A stretch of DNA of 64,000 nucleotides from contig RYFE02000012.1 in NCBI GenBank assembly GCA_004138175.2, positions 62,001-126,000 of the forward strand, read 5' to 3'. Positions 1-7,245 of the stretch are shown one piece after another. Source of the stretch: Chloroflexales bacterium ZM16-3 (GTDB lineage: Bacteria > Chloroflexota > Chloroflexia > Chloroflexales > Chloroflexaceae). The notes under the pieces were generated by a model. The model was not told where the DNA came from. It was given only the letters and a program-made list of their open reading frames with translations, and made no database searches. The stretch's first letter is position 1, and each line of letters starts with the position of its first letter. The position numbers and the translations under genes are program-made.

Positions 1-46
1 CGCGCAGGTCGCTGAGAGTCTTTGACTCTAATTCTGCGACGTTCAC
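1..46 (-). CDS. rho: Transcription termination factor Rho, N-terminal start only (partial)
   Basis: The window edge cuts this gene after 15 codons. Read on the minus strand from a GTG at 46 it gives MNVAELESKTLSDLR, which resembles the opening of the Rho N-terminal helical domain (pattern M-N-x-x-E-L-x-x-x-x-x-x-x-L). An AAGGAG ribosome binding site lies at 56-61, nine bases upstream, which supports the GTG start. Rho is the hexameric RNA helicase that ends transcription. With so few residues the identification rests on the N-terminal pattern plus the long leader upstream, and another protein with a similar N-terminal helix cannot be excluded. Confidence 0.6.
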   Translation of the reverse strand, partial: MNVAELESKTLSDLR

Positions 47-421
47 GACGTGTTTCTCCTTGCGGTCACATTTTGAGGGTGTATGGGATTTGGTGCGGGT
101 GCGCTACAGCGCTTAGGGGGCGTGCGAGAGGAAACAACCCACCGCACCTGCCTCAGCTCGCTGCCTTGAGCTGAAGAGGCAAGCAGGTAGGACACGCCGT
201 GTTACTAGCGCTGAACTGGGACGTACGTGCCTACGGACATGTGGAGTGGAATACGTATATGTGAAAGCCTGTGATTGGCTCTCACATACGCCAGGCAGAG
301 GGCTGCATAGCGTTGACGTGACAGGTGTTATGGAAAACGGAAGTTTGGGGAGTGACGGTCGATGTACTTGATACTACATCAACGCGGCTCGAAGAGGTTT
401 GCAGAGATTCACCCTGCTCCT
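47..421 (-). promoter_or_regulatory. Long structured 5' leader upstream of rho
   Basis: About 375 bases without a convincing ORF lie between the promoter at 428-456 and the rho GTG. On the transcribed strand several stems can be drawn: CAGCTC/GAGCTG (155-172) inside a longer GCCTC/GAGGC stem, TATGTGA/TCACATA (257-287), GATGTA/TACATC (361-380) and GCGC/GCGC near 102-113. A 12-codon GTG mini-ORF (412 to 374) follows an AAGGAG and could be a leader peptide, but it is very short. E. coli rho is autoregulated in its leader; similar control here is inference. Confidence 0.45.
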
Positions 422-427
422 TGCGGA

Positions 428-456
428 AGTATAGCATAGGTGTCAAGAACATGCAA
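428..456 (-). promoter_or_regulatory. Sigma70-type promoter for the rho leader
   Basis: On the minus strand TTGCAT (456-451) is followed after exactly 17 bases by TATACT (433-428). Transcription would begin near 421. It lies between the HAD gene stop (474) and the leader, so rho has its own promoter. Confidence 0.55.
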
Positions 457-473
457 ATCGGATCGACTGCGAT

Positions 474-1133
474 CTACAGCAGCAGATCGCGCAGAGCCGC
501 GATATCATCCACGACCGCGACGGCCCCGGCTGCTGTCAGCTCGGCGCGGCTGCCGTAGCCGTGGGTTACGCCGATGGCGGGCAGCTGGTGCTCCCGCGCC
601 CCCAACACGTCGTGCTCGCGATCTCCCACCATCACCGCGCTGGCCCGGTCGGCGGCAGGAAGCTCGCCGAGCACGTAGGCGATCACATCGGCTTTACTCT
701 CGCGGCTCGTGTCGAGGCTGGCCCCGCCGATGACGGTGAAGTACTGCACAATATCAAAGTGCTCCAGGATGTGCTGGGCGAAGATCTGCGGCTTCGAGGT
801 CGCCAGACAGACCTTGCACCCGGCGGCGGCCAGGTCGGCCAGGAGCTTGGGGATGCCCTCATACACCCGGTTCTCGTAGATGCCGATCGGCGCATAGCGC
901 TCGCGGTAGAGGGTCATGCCCTGCTCGACGAGAGCCTGATCGCCATCGAGGACGCTGGCGAGCGAGTTTCGCAGCGAGGGGCCGATCCAGCCGCGCAGCA
1001 CCTCGTCGCTCAGCGGCGGGCGCCCCAGCCGCTCTAGGGCGTAGCGTATACAGCGGGCGATCCCCTCCAGCGGGTCGGTCAGGGTGCCGTCGAGGTCGAA
1101 CAAAACGGTTGTGTAACGTGGTGTGCTGCTCAT
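474..1133 (-). CDS. HAD-family hydrolase, phosphoglycolate phosphatase-like
   Basis: This 219-residue protein has the haloacid dehalogenase motifs in order: motif I FDLDGTLTDP close to the N-terminus with nucleophile and acid/base Asp, the Lys-containing motif III near ATSKPQ, and motif IV MVGDREHD. The cap between motifs I and II is all-helical in appearance (C1 type), as in Gph/PgmB-like phosphatases. The ATG at 1133 is chosen over a longer upstream reading because motif I follows it at the usual distance and a -10 box lies 6 bases before it. The physiological substrate cannot be told; 2-phosphoglycolate or another small phosphate ester is likely. Confidence 0.88.
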   Translation of the reverse strand: MSSTPRYTTVLFDLDGTLTDPLEGIARCIRYALERLGRPPLSDEVLRGWIGPSLRNSLASVLDGDQALVEQGMTLYRERYAPIGIYENRVYEGIPKLLADLAAAGCKVCLATSKPQIFAQHILEHFDIVQYFTVIGGASLDTSRESKADVIAYVLGELPAADRASAVMVGDREHDVLGAREHQLPAIGVTHGYGSRAELTAAGAVAVVDDIAALRDLLL

Positions 1134-1139
1134 AGGGCT

Positions 1140-1145
1140 AGTATA
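1140..1145 (-). promoter_or_regulatory. -10 box immediately upstream of the HAD gene (leaderless start)
   Basis: TATACT on the minus strand, with exactly 6 bases between it and the ATG at 1133, puts the transcription start at or next to the A of the start codon. No Shine-Dalgarno is present in that gap, so the mRNA is probably leaderless. Confidence 0.45.
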
Positions 1146-1172
1146 GCATTCTCGGCACACCGCGAGACAGCG

Positions 1173-1181
1173 TGCTATAAT
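1173..1181 (+). promoter_or_regulatory. Extended -10 promoter for the MoxR operon
   Basis: TGCTATAAT is an extended -10 element (TGn-TATAAT). It is divergent from the HAD -10 box only 28 bases away, and would give a leader of about 97 bases before the ATG at 1285. Confidence 0.5.
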
Positions 1182-1284
1182 TACGTACATCCCCTCACGA
1201 AGTATCCTACCCAGGTGCCCCTTGGCGCACCCGTCTCGCAGCGCGAACCTGTTTGTCGTATGCACAGAAAGGTACTGCCTCCCA

Positions 1285-2253
1285 ATGCTTAGCTCAATCA
1301 GCGATGTGCGTGAGATGTTGAGTACCCAGCAATATATCGCCTCCGATGAGATCTGTACCTCGATGTTTCTGGCCGACCGGCTGGGCAAGCCGTTGCTCAC
1401 CGAGGGTCCCGCCGGCGTCGGCAAGACGGAGCTGGCCAAGGCTTGGGCCAAGGCTAATGGCCGCGAGCTCATCCGCCTCCAGTGCTACGAGGGCCTCGAT
1501 GAGACCAAGGCGCTCTATGAGTGGGAGTACGCCAAGCAGCTGCTTTACACCCAGCTCCTGCGCGATAAGCTCGGCCAGGTGCTCGGCGACGCGACGAGCC
1601 TGCGCGAGGCCGCCGACCGACTCGCCGGCGAGGAGGAGGTCTTCTTCTCCGAGCGCTTCCTGCTGCCCCGCCCGCTGCTGAAGGCGCTCACCAGCGAGAA
1701 GCCGGTGGTGCTGCTGATCGATGAGATCGACCGCGCCGATGCCGAGTTCGAGGCGTTCCTGCTCGAAATCCTGAGCGACTTCCAGGTGAGCGTGCCCGAG
1801 CTGGGCACGATCAAGGCGAAGCACATCCCCACGGTGCTGCTCACCTCGAATAACACCCGCGAGCTGAGCGAGGCGCTCAAGCGTCGCTGCCTCTATATCT
1901 ACATTGGCTACCCCGACCTGGAGGCCGAGCTGCGCGTTGTCCAGCTGAAGGTGCCTGGCCTGAGCGCCAAGCTGGCCCGCCAGGCCGTGGAGATGGTGCA
2001 GCGCCTGCGCGGCCTGGATTTGAAGAAGCACCCCAGCGTCAGCGAGACGCTCGACTGGGCGAAGGCGCTGGTGGAGCTGAACGCCAAGCAGCTCGATAAG
2101 TCCACCCTCGACAACACGCTCAGCGTCCTGCTCAAATACGAGAGCGACCTGCAGCGGGCCAAGCGCGCCCTCCAGGGCGGCGACAAGCCCGAGCGCGGGG
2201 ATAAGGGCGACCGCCCGCGCGGCGGCTACAAGGGCGGGGAGTGGAATAATTAG
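1285..2253 (+). CDS. MoxR-family AAA+ ATPase
   Basis: The 322-residue protein shows a Walker A (GPAGVGKTE, about residues 41-49), a Walker B (VVLLIDEIDRAD), sensor 1 (LLTSNNTRELSEALKRRC) with an arginine-finger-like RRC, and a C-terminal lid. MoxR ATPases act as chaperones that insert cofactors or remodel VWA-protein partners, and the next gene, 10 bases on, encodes such a VWA protein, so the two very likely form one functional unit. The ATG at 1285 follows AGAAAGG; a longer reading from 1222 lacks a site. The C-terminus is charged and Gly/Arg/Lys-rich (after residue ~300), which is unusual and may bind the partner or nucleic acid. Confidence 0.93.
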   Translation: MLSSISDVREMLSTQQYIASDEICTSMFLADRLGKPLLTEGPAGVGKTELAKAWAKANGRELIRLQCYEGLDETKALYEWEYAKQLLYTQLLRDKLGQVLGDATSLREAADRLAGEEEVFFSERFLLPRPLLKALTSEKPVVLLIDEIDRADAEFEAFLLEILSDFQVSVPELGTIKAKHIPTVLLTSNNTRELSEALKRRCLYIYIGYPDLEAELRVVQLKVPGLSAKLARQAVEMVQRLRGLDLKKHPSVSETLDWAKALVELNAKQLDKSTLDNTLSVLLKYESDLQRAKRALQGGDKPERGDKGDRPRGGYKGGEWNN

Positions 2254-2263
2254 AGGGGTTTCC

Positions 2264-3691
2264 ATGGAGCGCCGAATCACCGAGTTTATCGCTGGCCTGC
2301 GCGCCGCCGGGGTGCGCGTTAGCCTCGCCGAGAGCGCCGATGCCATGCGCGCGATTGAGCTGTCTGGCATCGCCAATAGAGACTTCTTTCGCCTGGCGCT
2401 GCAGGCCACCCTGATCAAAGACCAGGGCGACGCCGGGACCTTCCAGGAGCTCTTCCCGCTCTACTTTGGCAGCGACGCCCCGCCGTCTATGCAGCAGGCC
2501 GGCGGCGGCCAGCTCTCCGAGGAGGAGCAGCGCCAGCTTGAGCAGATGCTTGAGGAGATGCTTCAGAACATGACGCCCGAGCAGCTGGCCGAGCTCTTCC
2601 GCTCGATGATGACCGGCCAGCAGCTCTCGAACCAGCAGATCCGCGAGATGCTCGGCCAGGTCAGCCCGCCGCACATGACCGACCAGCGCTACCAGCAGTG
2701 GATGGCCCGCCAGGCCATGCGCGAGCTGCAGTTCAGCAAGCTCAACCAGCTGCTGCGCGAGCTGCTGGTTGAGCTGCGCGAGGCAGGTATGAGCGACGAG
2801 GCGATCGCCGCGATCATGCAGGCCGCCCGCGAGAACCAGCAGGCCCTCGCCGACCAGATCGGCCAGCAGGTTTCTCGGCAGATGGCCGATATGGCCCAGG
2901 GTCAGGGCCAGCAGCCGCCCCGCCGGCGCGGTGAGTCGGAGCTGCTCGACCAGCCTCTGGAGAACCTCGACGACCGCGATGCCCACGAGATGCGCGCGGT
3001 GGTGAACCGCCTGGCCGCCCGCCTGCGCTCGCGCATGGCCCTGCGCCAGCGCCGAGGCAAGACCGGCACGCTCGACGCGAAGGCCACCATCCGCACCAAC
3101 CAGCGCTTTGGCGGCGTGCCGGTGTATGTGCGCCACCGCACCCGGCATCTCAAGCCCAAGCTGCTCATCCTCTGCGACCGCAGCGTCTCCACTCAGCACG
3201 TGATGACCTTTATGCTGCTGATGATCTACTCGCTGCACGACCAGGTGAGCCGCACGCGATCCTTCGCCTTCATCGATCATCTGCACGACATGAGCATCTA
3301 CTTCGCCGAGTCGCGCCCCGAGCAGGCGATCGCCCAGGTGCTCCAGAATATCCGCTCGACCCGCAGCTACAGCACCGATCTGGGCTGCTGCCTGGGCGAG
3401 TTCACCCGTGATCACCTGGGGCTGGTGGACAGCCGCACCACGGTGATTGTGCTGGGCGACGGTCGCAACAACGAGAACGACCCGAACCTGGCCGCCTTCG
3501 AGGAGATCCGCCGCCGCGCCCGTAAGGTGATCTGGTTCGCCACTGAGGAGCGCTACAAGTGGGGCGTCTACGACCCAGGATCGCTCAGCAGCGACATCTA
3601 CAAGTACGCCCCGATGTGCGACGCGATGCACGAGGTGACGACGCTGCGCCAGCTGGCCGAGGCGATCGACCGGCTGTTCGCGCGGATGTAG
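2264..3691 (+). CDS. VWA-domain protein, CoxE-like
   Basis: A 475-residue protein with a Gln/Met-rich helical middle (about residues 85-230) and a C-terminal von Willebrand A domain. The MIDAS motif is complete: DRSVS starting at D305, a Thr in STDLG, and Asp in LGDGRNN. This is the arrangement of CoxE-like proteins that work with MoxR/CoxD ATPases in cofactor insertion or complex assembly. The upstream MoxR gene is 10 bases away, so co-translation is expected. No cox structural genes occur in the window, so the client is unknown. The stop codon TAG lies inside a GTAG...CTAC palindrome (3688-3715). Confidence 0.9.
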   Translation: MERRITEFIAGLRAAGVRVSLAESADAMRAIELSGIANRDFFRLALQATLIKDQGDAGTFQELFPLYFGSDAPPSMQQAGGGQLSEEEQRQLEQMLEEMLQNMTPEQLAELFRSMMTGQQLSNQQIREMLGQVSPPHMTDQRYQQWMARQAMRELQFSKLNQLLRELLVELREAGMSDEAIAAIMQAARENQQALADQIGQQVSRQMADMAQGQGQQPPRRRGESELLDQPLENLDDRDAHEMRAVVNRLAARLRSRMALRQRRGKTGTLDAKATIRTNQRFGGVPVYVRHRTRHLKPKLLILCDRSVSTQHVMTFMLLMIYSLHDQVSRTRSFAFIDHLHDMSIYFAESRPEQAIAQVLQNIRSTRSYSTDLGCCLGEFTRDHLGLVDSRTTVIVLGDGRNNENDPNLAAFEEIRRRARKVIWFATEERYKWGVYDPGSLSSDIYKYAPMCDAMHEVTTLRQLAEAIDRLFARM

Positions 3692-3715
3692 TGGTGCGAC
3701 GCGACGCGCCCCTAC
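3688..3715. repeat. GTAG...CTAC palindrome (family C, imperfect) over the stop of the VWA gene
   Basis: Imperfect inverted repeat of the same kind as 30140-30167, 56786-56848 and 51624-51651. Its left GTAG end contains the TAG stop codon of the preceding gene. Confidence 0.6.
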
Positions 3716-3729
3716 GGGAGGTATGGCTG

Positions 3730-4128
3730 ATGCGGCTGCTCGTCAGCGAGGTGCATAACTTCGGTGGCTTTTTCGGCGGCGACACAGTGACGCTGAGCGG
3801 CGCAGACTGGCGCTCGCCGGGGGCTGAGGAGCAGACCCTGACGATTGATGAGTCGGCGTTGGCCAACGTGATCTCGCGCCATCAGGTGGCTGCCGGCATG
3901 CTGCTGGAGCTAACCATGGCCGGCGAGCGTGTGGATCGCGCGGTGCTGCTGGGTGCCGCCGACCCCGAGGCGCTGCGTCTGGCCCTCGGCGACCCGCCGC
4001 TCGCCGGGCTGCTGTCCGGCCCCCAGGTGCTCAGCCACCGCTGCGCCAGCTGCGCGCTCTGGGTGCCAACCGCCCCTGACCCTGACCGCTGCCCGATCTG
4101 CGGGGAGATTCTCGCCGTGATAGGGTGA
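3730..4128 (+). CDS. Small Zn-ribbon protein of unknown function
   Basis: 132 residues. The C-terminal part carries CASC and CPIC, spaced 15 residues, a rubredoxin-type zinc ribbon; the N-terminal 90 residues are beta-rich and unrecognised. The ATG at 3730 was chosen because the longer reading frame overlaps the VWA gene in another frame. The gene is 38 bases after the VWA gene on the same strand and may belong to the MoxR-VWA unit. Function not assignable from sequence. Confidence 0.75.
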   Translation: MRLLVSEVHNFGGFFGGDTVTLSGADWRSPGAEEQTLTIDESALANVISRHQVAAGMLLELTMAGERVDRAVLLGAADPEALRLALGDPPLAGLLSGPQVLSHRCASCALWVPTAPDPDRCPICGEILAVIG

Positions 4129-4143
4129 CACGACGGCACCGTG

Positions 4144-4172
4144 TTGACGCATTTCCTGGCAGATGATAGGAT
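4144..4172 (+). promoter_or_regulatory. Sigma70-type promoter for the Rrf2 gene
   Basis: TTGACG (4144-4149), 17-base spacer, TAGGAT (4167-4172). Transcription would start about 40 bases before the ATG at 4219. Confidence 0.55.
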
Positions 4173-4218
4173 AGGGGCCATTGTTAAGTAATTTTCTCTA
4201 GTTCACCCAGGAGCAGCG

Positions 4219-4659
4219 ATGCGGATCTCGAGCAAGGGCGACTACGGCCTGCGGGCACTGTTTGATCTCGCCCAACGCTACGGAGAGGGGCCGGTGCAAA
4301 GCGAAGAGATCGCAAACCGCCAGGGCATCCCGGTGAACTACCTGAATCAGCTGCTGATCACCATGCGCCGGGCGGGGCTGATCGAGAGCCTGCGCGGCCC
4401 GCAGGGCGGCCATATGCTCGCTCGCCACCCCGAGACGATCACCTTGTTTGATGCGATCACGGTGCTGGAAGGCCCCCTGCTCCCTGCCGAGTCTGCCCGC
4501 GATGACCTGACGCCCTTGCAGCCCGACGACTACGCCCTGGTGAATGGGTTATGGGACGAGCTGCGCGGCCAGATTGAGCAGATCCTCGCCAAAACTACGC
4601 TCGACGACCTGTGTCAGCGCAAGCGGCGGCAGAGCGGCGATGTGATGTACTACATTTAG
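4219..4659 (+). CDS. Rrf2-family transcriptional regulator without the usual cluster cysteines
   Basis: 146 residues opening MRISSKGDYGLRAL, the classic Rrf2 start, followed by the winged helix (SEEIANRQGIPVNYLNQLL as recognition region) and the beta wing RGPQGGHMLAR. Rrf2 proteins such as IscR and NsrR usually sense redox or NO through a [2Fe-2S] or [4Fe-4S] cluster held by three Cys near residues 90-105. Here that stretch has no Cys; the only one is in DDLCQRK near the end. So it either senses something else or uses another ligand. Its position directly before bchJ-bchE-hemN suggests, but does not prove, control of anaerobic tetrapyrrole synthesis. Confidence 0.9.
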   Translation: MRISSKGDYGLRALFDLAQRYGEGPVQSEEIANRQGIPVNYLNQLLITMRRAGLIESLRGPQGGHMLARHPETITLFDAITVLEGPLLPAESARDDLTPLQPDDYALVNGLWDELRGQIEQILAKTTLDDLCQRKRRQSGDVMYYI

Positions 4660-4700
4660 GGGTTGGGGGTTGGGGGTTGGGGGTTGGGGGTTGGGGGTTG
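4659..4700. repeat. Heptamer tandem array (GGGGTTG)x6
   Basis: Six perfect copies of GGGGTTG. The first G is the last base of the Rrf2 stop codon TAG. With runs of five G it could form a G-quadruplex on the plus strand. The same unit recurs at 47121-47170 and 62704-62738. Confidence 0.9.
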
Positions 4701-4813
4701 GCTGGGCGGTGCGGCTTTGGTTAAGGCACTATAACCCCTGGTTGGTTCTCGCTTTCCCACGACGGCAATATGCGGTACTATAGTGTGCGTAGTCAGCAAT
4801 CTGAACTACATAT

Positions 4814-5458
4814 ATGTCAAGATCCGCTAAGCGGACGCGCCGTCTGCTGCTGGAGGACGCCGTGGTAGCGACCACCATGAACGTGGCCAGGATCGGTCCG
4901 AACTCGATCATTCAGACGATCACGTCTCTGCGTGAGACGTGCTCGCCCGACGAGCTGCGCGCGCTGCTCGCCGGTGAGGCCGAGGGCTACCTGAGCCACC
5001 TGCCTCACGAGATGATCCCGGAGGGTGAGTTTCACGACCTTGTGAGGCTGCTTGTCGCGCGGATGGGGATCGAGCGGGCGGGCGAGGTGCTCTACCGCTC
5101 GGGCGAGCTCACCGCCGACTATGTGCGGGCCAATCGCATTCCGGCACCTATCCGCACATTGCTCGGCCTGTTCCCTGCGCAGATCAGCCTGCGCCTGCTG
5201 CTGCCGGCGATCAGCAAGCACGCGTGGACATTTGCCGGGAGCGGGAAGTTCAGCTTCAGCCTTAGCCTCACGCCCTCGGTGAGCATCGGCAAGCCAGAGG
5301 GTCAGGACACCTCTGGCATCGCCGCCGCCCTCTGCTGCTACTACTGCGGTGCCTTCACCCAGATGCTGCGCCGACTGGTGAGCCGGCGCATCGAACTGCG
5401 CGAGACTTCCTGCCAGGCCCATGGCGGCCCGGCCTGTGTCTATCAGATTGTGATGTAG
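4814..5458 (+). CDS. bchJ: BchJ, 4-vinyl-reductase-domain (V4R) protein of bacteriochlorophyll synthesis
   Basis: 214 residues ending in a V4R domain with the characteristic Cys-rich finish (CCYYCGAF near 175 and SCQAHGGPACVYQI at the end). BchJ was first called divinyl protochlorophyllide 8-vinyl reductase; later genetic work on green sulfur bacteria points rather to a substrate-delivery role with the Mg-chelatase or methyltransferase step, so the enzymatic name is uncertain. It lies 29 bases before bchE on the same strand, which fits a bch operon. The ATG at 4814 precedes a basic N-terminus; no strong Shine-Dalgarno is seen. TACTAT at 4776-4781 is a possible -10. Confidence 0.85.
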   Translation: MSRSAKRTRRLLLEDAVVATTMNVARIGPNSIIQTITSLRETCSPDELRALLAGEAEGYLSHLPHEMIPEGEFHDLVRLLVARMGIERAGEVLYRSGELTADYVRANRIPAPIRTLLGLFPAQISLRLLLPAISKHAWTFAGSGKFSFSLSLTPSVSIGKPEGQDTSGIAAALCCYYCGAFTQMLRRLVSRRIELRETSCQAHGGPACVYQIVM

Positions 5459-5487
5459 GGTCTTTCCCCACTGTAAGGAGCAGAGCT

Positions 5488-7161
5488 ATGCGGATCATGA
5501 TGATCCAGCCGAACTACCACGCGGGCGGTGCCGAGATTGCAGGGAACTGGCCGCCGAGCTGGGTTCCCTATATCGGCGGCGCGCTGAAGAACGCCGGTTA
5601 TGAGAACGTGCGTTTTATCGACGCGATGACCTTCCATATCGACGACGATAAGCTGCGCGAGATCATCCGCATCAACAAGCCCGACGTGATTATGGCCACG
5701 GCGATCACCCCCATGATCATCCAGGCCCAGGTGACCCTGAAGATCGCTCGCGAGGAGCGCCCCAACGCGAAGCTCATCCTCGGCGGCATCCACCCGACCT
5801 TCATGTACACCCAGGTCTTCAGCGAGGCTCCTTGGATCGACTACATCGTCCGCGGCGAGGCCGAGGAGATTATTATCGATCTGATGAAGCATATCGAGGC
5901 TGGCTCCGACGTGAAGGATCGCGCGACGATCAAGGGTATCGCCTACATGGAGGACGGCAAGGTGGTGGCCACCCCGGCCGCCGACCCGATCGCCGACCTC
6001 GATGTCCTCACCCCGGACTGGAGCCTGCTGGAGTGGGATAAGTACATCTACGTGCCGATGAACGTGCGCGTGGCTGTGCCGAACTTTGCCCGTGGCTGCC
6101 CGTTCACCTGCCGCTTCTGCTCGCAGTGGAAGTTCTGGCGGCGCTACCGCGCGCGCAACCCGATCAAGTTTGTCGACGAGATCGAGACCCTGGTGCGCGA
6201 CTACAAGGTGGGCTTCTTCATCCTCGCCGACGAGGAGCCGACCCTCAACCGCAAGAAGTTCACCGCGCTCTGCGAGGAGCTGGCTAAGCGTAAGCTGCCG
6301 GTGCTCTGGGGCATCAACACCCGCGTCACCGATATTATGCGCGACAAGGCGCTGCTACCCCTCTGGCGCAGCGCCGGCCTGATGCACATCTCGCTGGGCA
6401 CCGAGGCCGCCGCCCAGATGAACCTTGAGGTCTTCCGCAAGCAGACCACGATCGAGCAGAATAAAGAGGCGATCAATCTCATCCAGGACGCCGGCATGGT
6501 GGCTGAGGCCCAGTTCATCATGGGCATGGAGAATGAGACGCCGGAGCTGATCGAGGAGACCTACCGCTACGCCCTCGATTGGAAGGTGGACATGGCCAAC
6601 TGGAACATGTACACCCCCTGGCCCTTCGCTGAGCTGTTCGAGGATCTGGGCGACCGGGTCGAGGTGCGTGACTACTCGAAGTATAATTTCGTCACCCCGA
6701 TCATGAAGCCCGACCTGATGGAGCGCGAGGATGTGCTCAAGGGCGTGCTGCGCAACTATGCCCGCTTCTATATGCGCAAGGCCTTCCTGGAGTACCCCTT
6801 CATCAAGGACAAGGAGAAGCGCAAGTATATGATGGGCTGTCTGCGCGCCTTCGCCAAGACGACCTTCGAGAAGCGCTTCTACGACATCGGTCGCGTGCAT
6901 ATGAAGGGCGGCTCGATGGAGGTTGACCTGGCCTTCGATGAGTCCCGCGTGTTCACCCTCGATGAGATCGCCAGGATGAAGGAGGATCACCCCGAGCAGG
7001 TGGCCGACACCACCTTCGGCGGCGCCATCCCCGCGCGCTACGACCCCGAGCTGATCAAGCACCAGGCCGAGAACGACCTGAACCTGCCGCTTGAGCCGGT
7101 TGCCGATGTTGTCGAGGCGGAGTTTGGCACCCGAGACACCAACAAGCAGGTGGGCTGCTAG
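5488..7161 (+). CDS. bchE: BchE, anaerobic Mg-protoporphyrin IX monomethyl ester oxidative cyclase
   Basis: 557 residues, normal for the family. The N-terminal 160 residues form a B12-binding fold and begin MRIMMIQPNYHAGGAEIAG, a BchE signature; the radical SAM motif is C204-x3-C208-x2-C211 (GCPFTCRFCSQW). The enzyme closes the isocyclic E ring of Mg-protoporphyrin monomethyl ester using water-derived oxygen, S-adenosylmethionine, a 4Fe-4S cluster and cobalamin, so it works without O2. AAGGAG sits 8 bases before the ATG. Neighbours bchJ and hemN make an oxygen-independent tetrapyrrole block. Other B12-radical SAM families are less likely given the N-terminal signature. Confidence 0.95.
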   Translation: MRIMMIQPNYHAGGAEIAGNWPPSWVPYIGGALKNAGYENVRFIDAMTFHIDDDKLREIIRINKPDVIMATAITPMIIQAQVTLKIAREERPNAKLILGGIHPTFMYTQVFSEAPWIDYIVRGEAEEIIIDLMKHIEAGSDVKDRATIKGIAYMEDGKVVATPAADPIADLDVLTPDWSLLEWDKYIYVPMNVRVAVPNFARGCPFTCRFCSQWKFWRRYRARNPIKFVDEIETLVRDYKVGFFILADEEPTLNRKKFTALCEELAKRKLPVLWGINTRVTDIMRDKALLPLWRSAGLMHISLGTEAAAQMNLEVFRKQTTIEQNKEAINLIQDAGMVAEAQFIMGMENETPELIEETYRYALDWKVDMANWNMYTPWPFAELFEDLGDRVEVRDYSKYNFVTPIMKPDLMEREDVLKGVLRNYARFYMRKAFLEYPFIKDKEKRKYMMGCLRAFAKTTFEKRFYDIGRVHMKGGSMEVDLAFDESRVFTLDEIARMKEDHPEQVADTTFGGAIPARYDPELIKHQAENDLNLPLEPVADVVEAEFGTRDTNKQVGC

Positions 7162-7165
7162 GGCG

Positions 7166-7200
7166 ATTGGTGATTGCAAATTGCAGATTGCAGATTGAGC
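7166..7200. repeat. Heptamer array (ATTGCAG) 5 units, with inverted copy downstream
   Basis: Five imperfect 7-base units (ATTGGTG, ATTGCAA, ATTGCAG, ATTGCAG, ATTGAGC) begin 4 bases after the bchE stop. An inverted copy CTCTGCAATCTGC at 7220-7232 can pair with it to form a hairpin between bchE and hemN. Related arrays are at 10969, 47177 and 50139. Confidence 0.8.
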
Positions 7201-7245
7201 GTAGTCCTGATGTTGCCTCACTCTGCAATCTGCACGTACCCATAG

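Noticed and set aside
1-200. GAGAGGAAACAACCCA near 126 resembles a stretch of 23S rRNA
   Set aside because: The match is about 16 bases and the sequence on both sides does not continue as 23S rRNA; the region is better read as the rho leader on the other strand.
374-412. 12-codon leader peptide in the rho leader
   Set aside because: Its AAGGAG coincides with the predicted transcription start, so it is probably not translated; mentioned only as a remote option.
2132-3631. 499-codon minus-strand frame opposite the VWA gene, and similar long frames opposite moxR, pgi and the histidine kinase
   Set aside because: Shadows of well supported genes with matching codon-position GC bias; no motif or ribosome site.
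4659-4700. GGGGTTG as telomere-type repeat
   Set aside because: Internal, short, and one of many different heptamers; no sign of a replicon end.
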